Assembly (NCBI GenBank): GCA_024636575.1
Contig: JAGXGU010000130.1
Location: forward strand, 1 to 13,235
Reading direction: 5' to 3'
DNA: 13,235 nt
Source of the DNA: Altererythrobacter sp.
GTDB lineage: Bacteria; Pseudomonadota; Alphaproteobacteria; Sphingomonadales; Sphingomonadaceae
Numbering within the stretch: position 1 is the stretch's first letter; the number at the start of each line of letters is the position of its first letter. The notes under the pieces were generated by a model that was not told the origin of the DNA, searched no databases, and saw only the letters and a list, made by a program, of their open reading frames with translations. The position numbers were made by a program, and so were the translations under genes. Positions 1 through 7,289 of this stretch are shown here, one piece after another.

Positions 1-583
1 GAATGGCGTGGGCGCGGACGAGGGTGGTTACTTCGGCCACATCTTCCGGCGAAGCGATCACGAATTTGAAGAATGCGCGTGGGTCCGCCGCGTAATGGCT
101 TAGCCGTTCAGGTAGCAGCGCCAGCTGCGCCGGATTGCCGCTATGCGCCAGTTTCGGGCTGACATTATATTGGTCGATCCTGATGTCGAGCCGGGGCGGG
201 GCGGTGGTGGTGCCGTTGGTTTCAACCTCCACCGTCATATCGGGCAGCAATTCCAGCAGCGCGGCAAGGGCCGGGGCCTGCAGCAGCGGCTCCCCGCCGG
301 TGATCACCAGGCGCCGCTGGCCAAGTTCGGTGATCCGCTGCGCAACCTCTGCTTCGCCAAGGGTAACTTGGTTGGCCTTTCGGTCGAAAGTCGCAGCGTC
401 GCGGTGCGGGCGGTTATCGCCTTCGAAATGCCAGGTGTAAGCCGTGTCGCACCATACACAGGCCAGATTGCAGCGCGACAGGCGGATGAAGGTGCAGGGG
501 CTGCCAGCCGACGGACCTTCGCCTTGCACGGAGGCAAATATCTCCGGTTCGCCGGGTGTCGTAGTGGCGAGGGTTAGCGGCAT
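1..583 (-). CDS. queE: 7-carboxy-7-deazaguanine synthase QueE (3' end cut by window)
   Basis: Radical SAM enzyme that contracts 6-carboxytetrahydropterin to 7-carboxy-7-deazaguanine in the cytoplasm, a step toward preQ0 and tRNA queuosine. The 194 visible residues carry an N-terminal substrate region (PEIFASVQGEGPSAGSP, residues 13-29), the iron-sulfur motif C38-x3-C42-x2-C45 followed by DT, the SAM-binding TGGEP (95-99), VETNGT (120-125) and YNVSPKLAHSGN (139-150), an ordered set typical of QueE. The Cx3Cx2C spacing is the radical SAM standard. The start at 583 is chosen because a perfect AGGAGG sits 8 bases upstream. The gene lies on the same strand as valS, about 150 bases downstream, with a palindromic element between. 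The frame stays open to the window edge, so the C-terminus is unseen. Family assignment is firm from motifs. Confidence 0.93.
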   Translation of the reverse strand, partial: MPLTLATTTPGEPEIFASVQGEGPSAGSPCTFIRLSRCNLACVWCDTAYTWHFEGDNRPHRDAATFDRKANQVTLGEAEVAQRITELGQRRLVITGGEPLLQAPALAALLELLPDMTVEVETNGTTTAPPRLDIRIDQYNVSPKLAHSGNPAQLALLPERLSHYAADPRAFFKFVIASPEDVAEVTTLVRAHAI

Positions 584-588
584 TCAGG

Positions 589-717
589 CCCCCTCCTCTT
601 CAGAGGAGGGGGTTGGGGGTGGTGGCTGCGGCGTGCGAAGAAAACACCACCCCGCTGCGACTAGGCTCGGCGTTGCCTCGCCAAGTCTCGCTGCCCCTCC
701 TCTGAAGAGGAGGGGGG
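589..717. repeat. REP/MITE-like palindromic element between valS and queE
   Basis: A compact element of about 125 bp whose two ends are inverted copies of each other: bases 590-611 and 694-715 are exact reverse complements over 22 bases. Each end is also a palindrome by itself (CCCCTCCTCT arm, 2-4 base loop, AGAGGAGGGG arm). Inside, GGGGTGGTG (616-624) can pair with CACCACCCC (645-653), and 656-690 holds a further imperfect inverted repeat. There is no open frame of note in it and no T-run after either palindrome on either strand, so neither looks like a simple intrinsic terminator. I recall similar C/G-rich palindromes scattered in sphingomonad genomes, but copy number cannot be judged from this window. 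Most likely a non-autonomous interspersed repeat in a read-through mRNA. Confidence 0.65.
592..597 (-). promoter_or_regulatory. queE ribosome binding site inside a palindrome
   Basis: Read on the minus strand this is AGGAGG, 8 bases before the queE ATG, a full match to the anti-Shine-Dalgarno. All six bases lie in one arm of the perfect 10-11 bp inverted repeat at 589-612, so in mRNA they could be paired and hidden. The match and pairing are seen; any effect on translation is inference. Confidence 0.6.
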
Positions 718-732
718 AAGGCACTGCCAAGA

Positions 733-3555
733 TCATCCCAGCCGCGCCAGCGCCGCTGTCAACCGTTCGACTTCTGCGCTGTGATGGGCATAATCGGCCT
801 GGGCCTTTTCCACCGCCTCGGGCTTGGCGCGCTCGACGAAATTGGCATTGCCGAGCCGTCCTTCGAGCGATCTGGCTTCCTTGGCGGATACGTCCAGCGC
901 CTTGGTCAAGCGGGCCTTCTCAGCCTCGATATCGACCAGCCCTTCGAGCGGAACCACGAAACTGTCTGCGCCCACACCGATCTGCATGGCCGCGCCACCG
1001 GGTGCCGCTTCGAAATGGACCGCGCTGATCCGGGCAATGCGCTCGATAGCCGGCTGGTTGCCCGCGATGACGGCTTTTGCCGCGTCCGAGGGTTCCGCCA
1101 GATAGGCTTCCAGCTTCGCGCCCGGCGGGATACCCAACTCGTTCTTGGCGGCTCTCATCGCGCTGGTGAGCGCGATCAGCCATTCGACTTCGGCCTTCGC
1201 TTCTGCGTCCATGCAGGCGTTTGGCTGGGGCCATTTGGCGGTGATCAGCGGGTAATTCGCCCGGTCGCCCTGATTGCTCCACAATTCCTCGGTCACGAAC
1301 GGCATGAAGGGGTGGAGCATGACCAGGATCTGGTCGAGCACCCATCCGGCAACGGCGCGAATTTCCGCTCGCTGAGCATCGTGATGTTCCGAAGCATCTG
1401 TTTGTCGAGCTATCGATTTCTTGGCTTCCGCTGTTAAATTATCAACGTCACCCAAGGTCGCCGGCGCAATGGTAATCGATCCCAAGATTGGTTTAATCAG
1501 CTCGATATACCAATCGCAGAACGTATCCCAAGTGAAGTGGTAGATGATGTTCGCCGCCGCATCGAAGCGCAAATCGGCCAATGCCTTGTCCAGTTGGGTT
1601 AGTGTTTCCGCGACCTCTCCGATAATCCAGCGATTCACTGCGCTCGTTGCGGTTGGTGCTTCCAGCGTTTTCGAAGCACTAATGCCAAGACCTTGGCAAA
1701 AACGGGTGGCATTCCACAATTTGGTGGCGAAATTCCGGTATCCCTCGACCCGCTTGTCATCCATCTTGATGTCGCGGCCCTGGCTTTCCATCGCCGCCAT
1801 GAAGAACCTGAGTGCGTCCGCGCCATATTGCTCGATCAGGCCGAGCGGATCGACCACATTGCCCTTGGACTTGGACATTTTCTGCCCGTCCGCCGCGCGC
1901 ACTAGCCCGTGCAAGTACAGCCGTTTCCAAGGCGCTTTGCCCGTCAGATGCATGCCCTGCATCGCCATCCGCGCATCCCAGAAGAACAGAATATCGAAGC
2001 CGGAAATCAGGAGATCATTGGGGTAATGTTTCTGGTAAAGCGGCGCGTTTTCGTCCGGCCAGCCGAGCGTGGCGAAGGGCCAAAGGGCGGAAGAGAACCA
2101 AGTGTCAAGAACGTCGTTATCGCGCGTCAAAACGGCGTTTGGGCCAGCTTTTGTTTGCGCCTCTTGTTCAGTCATCGCGACGAAGATTTCTCCGTCTTCA
2201 TTGAACCAAGCCGGAATCTGGTGGCCCCACCACAATTGGCGGCTGACACACCACGGCTGGATGTTGTCCATCCAGTTGAAGAAGGTCTTCTCCCAGCTTT
2301 TCGGGACAATTTCGATCGTGCCATCGCGCACCGCTGCCAGCGGAGCCTTCGCCAGTGTTTCTGCGTCGACATACCATTGATCGGTCAGCCACGGTTCGAT
2401 GACCACGCCGCCGCGGTCGCCAAATGGCGTCTGGATGGTGCGCGGTTCCGCATCATGTTCGACCGGCTCGCCATCTTTGTCTTTGGTGACATGCGGGATC
2501 AGGAATCCCATTTCCTTCAGGCGGGTAACCACCAGCTCACGCGCGCCGTCTTCCTTGTCGCGGCGGAAGCGGTGTAGGCCGATGAATTCGTCCGGAATCA
2601 ACCCATCCGACGTCTGGCAGACATTGGCCTCTCCATCGAGCATGTTGAGCATTTCGCCTGCCGCATATCCGGCCCGCTTGCCCACCTCGAAATCGTTGAA
2701 ATCATGCCCCGGGGTGATCTTCACCGCGCCGCTGCCCAGTTCCGGGTCGGCATGTTCGTCGGCGACAATCGGGATGCGGCGTCCGGTAATCGGCAGGATG
2801 ATGTGCTTGCCAACCACGCTGGCATAGCGCTCGTCAGTCGGGTGCACCGCCACTGCCATGTCCGCCAACATGGTTTCAGGCCGCGTGGTCGCAACCTCGA
2901 TATAATCCTGACCATTTTCAAGCCTGACACCGTCCGCCAGAGGGTATTTGAAGTGCCAGAAACTGCCCTTGATCTCCTGCGTTTCCACTTCGAGATCGGA
3001 AATTGCGGTTTTCAGCTTCGGGTCCCAATTGACCAGCCGTTTGTCGCGGTAAATCAGCCCGTCGTTATACAGATCAACGAAGGTCTTCATCACCGCATCC
3101 GAAAAATGCGGGTCCATGGTGAACTGTTCGCGCGACCAGTCCATCGAACAGCCGAGCCGCCGCAGCTGGCCGGTAATCGATCCGCCGCTTTCTTCCTTCC
3201 ATTGCCAGACCTTGGCGATGAAATCCTCGCGACTGTAATTGGTGCGCTTGTCTTGTTGCTGTTCTAGCTGGCGTTCGACCACCATCTGCGTCGCGATCCC
3301 GGCATGGTCGGTGCCGACCACCCACAGCGCATCCTTGCCGCGCAGCCGCTCGTAACGGATCATGATATCCTGCAACGTATTGTCCAGCGCGTGGCCGATG
3401 TGCAGCGATCCCGTCACATTGGGCGGCGGATTGACAATGGTATAGGGCTGGGCATCGGGCCGGTCCGGGCGGAACAGGCCATTATCTTCCCAATGGGCAT
3501 ACCACCGCTGCTCAATGGCGGCCGGATCGAAGGTTTTTGCAAGTTCGCTGGTCAT
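733..3555 (-). CDS. valS: Valyl-tRNA synthetase
   Basis: Class I aminoacyl-tRNA synthetase that charges tRNA-Val in the cytoplasm. The 940 residues show the HIGH motif (NPPPNVTGSLHIGHA, 42-56), a CP1 editing domain (about 200-390) with VATTRPETMLADMAVAVHP at 221-239, the KMSKS loop at 559-563 within DGQKMSKSKGNVVDP, the anticodon-binding helical domain with FCDWYIELIKP (679-689), and a C-terminal coiled-coil arm (about 873-938, rich in E, A, K and R) typical of ValRS. Length is normal for the family. The frame is open for 13 more codons upstream to an ATG at 3594, but the ATG at 3555 is preferred: it has AAAGG about 10 bases upstream and begins with MTSELAKTFDPAAIEQRW, where family homology starts. 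A stretch around residues 693-730 is encoded by noticeably more AT-rich DNA than the rest. Divergent from the MCE operon; queE follows downstream. Confidence 0.97.
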   Translation of the reverse strand: MTSELAKTFDPAAIEQRWYAHWEDNGLFRPDRPDAQPYTIVNPPPNVTGSLHIGHALDNTLQDIMIRYERLRGKDALWVVGTDHAGIATQMVVERQLEQQQDKRTNYSREDFIAKVWQWKEESGGSITGQLRRLGCSMDWSREQFTMDPHFSDAVMKTFVDLYNDGLIYRDKRLVNWDPKLKTAISDLEVETQEIKGSFWHFKYPLADGVRLENGQDYIEVATTRPETMLADMAVAVHPTDERYASVVGKHIILPITGRRIPIVADEHADPELGSGAVKITPGHDFNDFEVGKRAGYAAGEMLNMLDGEANVCQTSDGLIPDEFIGLHRFRRDKEDGARELVVTRLKEMGFLIPHVTKDKDGEPVEHDAEPRTIQTPFGDRGGVVIEPWLTDQWYVDAETLAKAPLAAVRDGTIEIVPKSWEKTFFNWMDNIQPWCVSRQLWWGHQIPAWFNEDGEIFVAMTEQEAQTKAGPNAVLTRDNDVLDTWFSSALWPFATLGWPDENAPLYQKHYPNDLLISGFDILFFWDARMAMQGMHLTGKAPWKRLYLHGLVRAADGQKMSKSKGNVVDPLGLIEQYGADALRFFMAAMESQGRDIKMDDKRVEGYRNFATKLWNATRFCQGLGISASKTLEAPTATSAVNRWIIGEVAETLTQLDKALADLRFDAAANIIYHFTWDTFCDWYIELIKPILGSITIAPATLGDVDNLTAEAKKSIARQTDASEHHDAQRAEIRAVAGWVLDQILVMLHPFMPFVTEELWSNQGDRANYPLITAKWPQPNACMDAEAKAEVEWLIALTSAMRAAKNELGIPPGAKLEAYLAEPSDAAKAVIAGNQPAIERIARISAVHFEAAPGGAAMQIGVGADSFVVPLEGLVDIEAEKARLTKALDVSAKEARSLEGRLGNANFVERAKPEAVEKAQADYAHHSAEVERLTAALARLG

Positions 3556-3639
3556 GATGCAGCCGCCTTTGCCAGCGGGGCGGGCCAGACGCAACGCCCA
3601 TAAGCACGGAGCCTTGCGCGCAAATGTCCAGCAACGCGC

Positions 3640-3668
3640 TTGTCGTCGCGGGCTTTTGCCATCATAGC
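3640..3668 (+). promoter_or_regulatory. Candidate promoter of the MCE transporter operon
   Basis: TTGTCG (3640-3645), a 17-base spacer, then CATAGC (3663-3668). The match to TTGACA/TATAAT is only partial (4/6 and 3/6), but the spacing is ideal and would place the transcription start at about 3675-3677, that is on the first ATG of the operon, which has no visible Shine-Dalgarno. Seen: boxes and spacing. Inferred: that it is used. Confidence 0.25.
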
Positions 3669-3676
3669 TGGCACTT

Positions 3677-4801
3677 ATGAGATCATCGGAGAATTCCCCC
3701 GCAGAATTTCACCTTGATGAAGGCGGCGATGGCCCGCCCCGGCTGGTATTGTCGGGCCCATATCTGATTTCCACCATCGGCTTGATCGACCGGGAATTGC
3801 GGGAAATCGACAGTCCGCTGGATACAATAGACCTGTCCGGCGTGACGGAAATCGACACCGTCGGGGCATGGATTGCCAGCCAACTGGCGGACCAACACGG
3901 TGCCAGCATCGTCGGAGCGAACAGCCGGGCGGAGCGGCTGATAAAGGCGCTCGCCGCCAGCGGTGAAGCGGAAAGTGTCCACCCACCGCGCGAAGGCCCG
4001 TTATTGCGGGTGACGCGGACAGTCGGCAAGGGAGTGCTCGGTTTCGCCGATGGGGTGGTCGGTCTAACCGGCTTTCTCGGCGAGGTGATTGTCGCATTTG
4101 GCGGTACCATCCGGCATCCGGGCCGGTTCCGGGTCAAGGCGTTTGTTCACCAATTGGAACTGGTGGGGATCAGCGCGTTGGGGATCGTGGGCCTGATGAG
4201 CTTCCTGATCGGCATTGTCGTTGCCCAGCAGGGTGCGGTCCAACTGCAGCAATTCGGTGCGGAGATTTACACCATCAACCTGACCGGGCGGCTCACGCTG
4301 CGCGAATTGGGCGTGCTGATGACTGCGATCATGGTGGCGGGCCGTTCCGGATCTGCCTTCGCCGCGCAGATCGGCACGATGAAACTGACCGAAGAAGTCG
4401 ATGCAATGCGAACGATCGGCATCTCCCCGATCGAGGCACTGGTTATCCCGCGTGTCATGGCGGCGGTGATCATGATGCCATTGCTGGGTTTTTATTCCGC
4501 CTGCATGGGCATTATCGGCGGTGCCTTCATCGCCAGCGTTTCGTTGGACATTCCATTTTTCACCTTCCTTTCGCGCATTCAGGAAGTGGTGCCGATGTAT
4601 GATCTGTATGTCGGCATGGTCAAAGCCCCTGTTTTCGGCATGATCGTGGCCATTGCCGGATGTTATCAGGGCATGCAGGTTTCCGGTAATTCGGAACAGG
4701 TCGGGCGCCGCACGACCAAGGCTGTGGTCCAGGCAATCTTCATGGTGATCGTGCTCGATGCCTTCTTTGCGGTGTTCTTTACAGAGATCGGATGGGCATG
4801 A
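3677..4801 (+). CDS. mlaE: STAS domain-MlaE/LinK-type ABC transporter permease fusion
   Basis: Inner-membrane permease of an MCE-type ABC transporter that moves phospholipids or other hydrophobic compounds. The 374 residues split into an N-terminal STAS domain (about 20-100, with IDLSGVTEIDTVGAW at 51-65) and an MlaE permease domain (about 115-374) with several hydrophobic helices (about 160-185, 260-290, 318-332, 348-368). The stretch RELGVLMTAIMVAGRSGSAF (209-228) followed by QIGTMKLTEEVDAMRTIGISP (231-251) is the conserved ATPase-coupling region of the family. In E. coli the STAS part is a separate protein, MlaB; here it is fused, as in LinK of Sphingobium. An in-frame TAG at 3665 limits the start; ATG 3677 has no clear Shine-Dalgarno, so it may be leaderless. 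The stop overlaps the start of the ATPase gene. The fusion is a normal architecture, not a sequence error. Confidence 0.92.
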   Translation: MRSSENSPAEFHLDEGGDGPPRLVLSGPYLISTIGLIDRELREIDSPLDTIDLSGVTEIDTVGAWIASQLADQHGASIVGANSRAERLIKALAASGEAESVHPPREGPLLRVTRTVGKGVLGFADGVVGLTGFLGEVIVAFGGTIRHPGRFRVKAFVHQLELVGISALGIVGLMSFLIGIVVAQQGAVQLQQFGAEIYTINLTGRLTLRELGVLMTAIMVAGRSGSAFAAQIGTMKLTEEVDAMRTIGISPIEALVIPRVMAAVIMMPLLGFYSACMGIIGGAFIASVSLDIPFFTFLSRIQEVVPMYDLYVGMVKAPVFGMIVAIAGCYQGMQVSGNSEQVGRRTTKAVVQAIFMVIVLDAFFAVFFTEIGWA

Positions 4802-5679
4802 CCGATACTGTTTCCCAAACGCTTGGCCAGCACGAGAGGTTTCGCGGTGAATACCCCATTGTCGTGGAAGGGTTGGTCAACCGGTTCGGCACGCTTACGG
4901 TGCATGACAATCTGGACCTCAAGGTAAAGCGCGGCGAAATCCTCGGAGTGGTCGGCGGATCGGGCAGCGGGAAATCGGTCCTGATGCGCTCGATCATCGG
5001 TCTCCAGCAGCCGACAGAAGGCAATATCGAGGTATTCGGCAGGTCGATGACCGATGCCGAACCCGGTGAAAACATCGGGCTGCGCTGCCGCTGGGGGGTG
5101 TTGTTTCAAGGTGGCGCGCTGTTTTCCACCCTGACGGTGGGTGAAAATGTCCAGGTTCCGATCAAACAGTTCTATCCTGAAATCAGCCAGACGTTGCTTG
5201 ATGAAATTGCCAGATACAAGGTGATCCTGTCGGGCCTGCCGGAAAGCGCAGCCGACAATTTTCCGTCGGAACTATCCGGCGGGATGACAAAGCGCGCCAG
5301 CCTGGCCCGCGCGCTGGCGCTTGATCCGGAATTGCTGTTTCTGGATGAACCGACCGCCGGCCTCGATCCGATCGGGGCGGATAAATTCGACAAATCGACC
5401 CGCGAATTGCAACAGACGCTTGGGCTGACGGTATTCCTGATCACCCATGATCTGGATACTTTATATGCCATTTGTGACCGGGTGGCAGTTATTGCGGAAA
5501 AACGGGTGATTGCGATCGGCACGATTCCCGAACTTCTGGCCACCGATCACCCATGGATCCAGGAATATTTCAACGGTCCCCGGGGCCGCGCTGCACAGGG
5601 CAGTCAGGCCAGATCGCAACAGCCGATCGGCAAAGGGGGCGATAACTCCATGGACAATGTGCCGGATACAGGGGCATAG
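4798..5679 (+). CDS. mlaF: MCE-transporter ATPase, MlaF/LinL type
   Basis: Cytoplasmic ATP-binding subunit that powers the neighbouring permease. Numbering from the first in-frame ATG (4792): Walker A GGSGSGKS (55-62), Q-loop at LFQGG (Q106), signature LSGGM (161-165), Walker B LLFLDEP (181-187), D-loop TAGLDP and H-loop ITHD (H219). LSGGMTKRASLARALALDPELLFLDEPTAGLDP is characteristic of the MlaF branch. Two ATGs are possible: 4792, and 4798, which forms the classic ATGA overlap with the permease stop; I chose 4798 but cannot exclude 4792. After the ATPase fold ends near WIQEYFNGPRG (255-265) there is a polar tail of about 30 residues; in E. coli MlaF the C-terminal extension contacts the partner subunit and MlaB, so the tail may pack on the fused STAS domain. 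Next gene begins 9 bases downstream. Confidence 0.93.
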   Translation: MTDTVSQTLGQHERFRGEYPIVVEGLVNRFGTLTVHDNLDLKVKRGEILGVVGGSGSGKSVLMRSIIGLQQPTEGNIEVFGRSMTDAEPGENIGLRCRWGVLFQGGALFSTLTVGENVQVPIKQFYPEISQTLLDEIARYKVILSGLPESAADNFPSELSGGMTKRASLARALALDPELLFLDEPTAGLDPIGADKFDKSTRELQQTLGLTVFLITHDLDTLYAICDRVAVIAEKRVIAIGTIPELLATDHPWIQEYFNGPRGRAAQGSQARSQQPIGKGGDNSMDNVPDTGA

Positions 5680-5688
5680 GGGCAGGCA

Positions 5689-6636
5689 ATGGAAACACGC
5701 GCAAATCATGTTTGGGTCGGTGCCGTAACCCTGTTGTTGTTGGCCGCGCTGGCATTCGGCATTGTCTGGTTGGCCCGGTTCAGTTCCGAAGATCAGAACG
5801 AATATGACATCCTGTTCAAACAATCGGTTTCCGGCCTGGCACGCGGATCCGAAGTGTCCTTTGCCGGTGTACCGGTGGGACAGGTAACCACTATCCAACT
5901 ATGTGAAAGCGACCCGGGTTATGTCCGGGTACGCATCAAGGTAAAGCAGGACGTGCCCATTCTGGTGGGCACCACCGCCACCGTCCAGGGTTCCTTTACC
6001 GGTGTTTCGACCATTCTTCTGGACGGTGCCCGCAAGGGGGCGCCGCCAATCACCTGCGAAACAACTGCCTGCCCTGAAGGGGTGCCGGTCATCCCGCCCA
6101 AGCCCGGCGGGCTGGGCGAATTGCTGGCCAACGCACCGCTGCTGCTGGAACGGCTGGCGACCTTGACCGAACGGCTGACCACCGTGCTGTCGGATGACAA
6201 TCAGAACCAGATTGCGGGCATTTTGCGCAACACCAACAAGATGACCGAACAATTCGCCAATGCGGCCCCGCAAGTGGAGCGCACGCTGGCTGAATTGCAG
6301 ATCACCCTGCGCGAATCGAGCGAGGCGCTGGACGCGTTTGAGACGGTGCTGGGGTCGACCGACCAATTGCTTAACAAGGAAGGTGCATCGCTCGCGGCGG
6401 AATTGCGCAAGACGCTGGGGTCTGCCAACAATGCGGCGCAATCCCTGTCCGATACGCTCGAAGATACGCGGCCTGCCGCGCGCCAGTTAACCGAAAGCAC
6501 ACTGCCTGCCGCAGAAGCGACTTTGCGGGATCTGCAGGCGACCAGCAAGGCACTGCGCAAGGTTACCGAACAGATCGAAACGCAGGGGGCCGCATCATTG
6601 CTGAGCGGTCCCAAATTGCCGGATTATGAAAAATGA
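5689..6636 (+). CDS. mlaD: MCE domain periplasmic substrate-binding protein, MlaD/LinM type
   Basis: Membrane-anchored MCE protein that forms the periplasmic channel or ring through which the transporter passes its hydrophobic substrate. Of 315 residues, about 9-29 form one transmembrane helix (VGAVTLLLLAALAFGIVWLA). The MCE domain covers about 38-115, with ILFKQSVSGLARGSEVSFAG (41-60) and VPVGQV following. After a proline- and glycine-rich linker comes a long helical region (about 143-300), heptad-like and rich in L, A, E, T and Q, probably a coiled coil or a tunnel extension. Cysteines 123 and 128 (CETTAC) sit just after the MCE core and could form a disulfide. Start at 5689 follows a GGGGCAGG-like site with the ATPase stop 9 bases upstream. 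The stop overlaps an ATG at 6633. Length agrees with LinM-like proteins and is longer than E. coli MlaD, which lacks the long helical part. Confidence 0.92.
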   Translation: METRANHVWVGAVTLLLLAALAFGIVWLARFSSEDQNEYDILFKQSVSGLARGSEVSFAGVPVGQVTTIQLCESDPGYVRVRIKVKQDVPILVGTTATVQGSFTGVSTILLDGARKGAPPITCETTACPEGVPVIPPKPGGLGELLANAPLLLERLATLTERLTTVLSDDNQNQIAGILRNTNKMTEQFANAAPQVERTLAELQITLRESSEALDAFETVLGSTDQLLNKEGASLAAELRKTLGSANNAAQSLSDTLEDTRPAARQLTESTLPAAEATLRDLQATSKALRKVTEQIETQGAASLLSGPKLPDYEK

Positions 6637-6668
6637 TCTCTGATATTTTTACCAAAGGGCCCCATCCG

Positions 6669-7280
6669 ATGCGTAAGGACAGCAGAACACGCTTAATCGG
6701 GCTGCAAACAGGCATTCTGGCGGCGGCGCTGTCCATGTCGCTGGCGGGCTGCATCAGCATCGGTTCCGAACCACCGCCGAGCTTGCTGACACTGACCCCA
6801 ACGACGCTGGCCCCCGCCGGGGTTGGCACCAGCGGCAGGATGAGCGGCGCAATCCTGGTGGGCGATCTGGAAGCCCCGGCGAAACTGTCCGTATTGCGCG
6901 TACCGGTGCAGATCGACGATGCAAATATTGCCTATCTCAAGGATGCATTCTGGGTCGAACAACCATCGCGCCTGTTCCGCCGACTGCTGGGTGAAACCAT
7001 CCGTACACAGTCCGGCCGCCTTGTGGTGGACAGCAATGAAGTGGCGGCGCCGCCGAAAGATTCCGTGCGCGGCACCTTGCGCGAATTCGGCTATGATGCG
7101 CGCAGCCAGTCGGTGATCGTGCGTTTCGATGCGGTTCGCACCGGTGCCGGTGAAAATGTGCAAACCCGCCGGTTTGAAAGCATTGTTCCCGGGATCACCG
7201 CTGAAGCCGGGCCGGTCGGCGATGCGCTCAATCGCGCAGCCAATGACGTGGCCGGTCAAGTCGCCGAATGGATCGGCTGA
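6669..7280 (+). CDS. ABC transport auxiliary lipoprotein, LinN/PqiC-like
   Basis: Predicted outer-membrane-facing lipoprotein that works with the MCE protein. The 203 residues open with a lipoprotein signal peptide: basic n-region (MRKDSRTR), hydrophobic core (LIGLQTGILAAALSMS) and lipobox LAGC, with the lipidated Cys at 28. A proline-rich linker (PPPSLLTLTPTTLAP) leads to a mixed domain with LRVPVQIDDANIAYLKDAFW (76-95) and WVEQPSRLFRRLLGETI, the pattern of the ABC_trans_aux/PqiC lipoproteins. Start at 6669 is chosen because AAAGGG (6654-6659) lies 9 bases upstream and gives a normal signal peptide. The alternative ATG at 6633 overlaps the MCE stop as ATGA and would add 12 residues. The gene ends 9 bases from the convergent ATP12 gene, with no strong terminator visible between. 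Function in detail is inferred from context. Confidence 0.85.
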   Translation: MRKDSRTRLIGLQTGILAAALSMSLAGCISIGSEPPPSLLTLTPTTLAPAGVGTSGRMSGAILVGDLEAPAKLSVLRVPVQIDDANIAYLKDAFWVEQPSRLFRRLLGETIRTQSGRLVVDSNEVAAPPKDSVRGTLREFGYDARSQSVIVRFDAVRTGAGENVQTRRFESIVPGITAEAGPVGDALNRAANDVAGQVAEWIG

Positions 7281-7289
7281 GCAGCCTGC

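Noticed and set aside
694..715. Palindrome just after valS as intrinsic terminator
   Set aside because: The stem is strong, but no T-run follows on the minus strand, and the same palindrome occurs again before queE as part of a repeat element.
781..1437. Plus-strand open frame of 218 codons opposite valS
   Set aside because: Lies wholly antisense to the ValRS C-terminal region with no recognisable domain or ribosome binding site.
6693..7259. Minus-strand open frame of 188 codons opposite the lipoprotein gene
   Set aside because: Antisense to a gene with clear signal peptide, lipobox and operon context; composition is His/Arg/Ala-rich shadow.
7281..7289. Bidirectional terminator between the convergent lipoprotein and ATP12 genes
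   Set aside because: Only 9 bases lie between the stops and the nearby inverted repeats are 4-5 bp without U-tracts.
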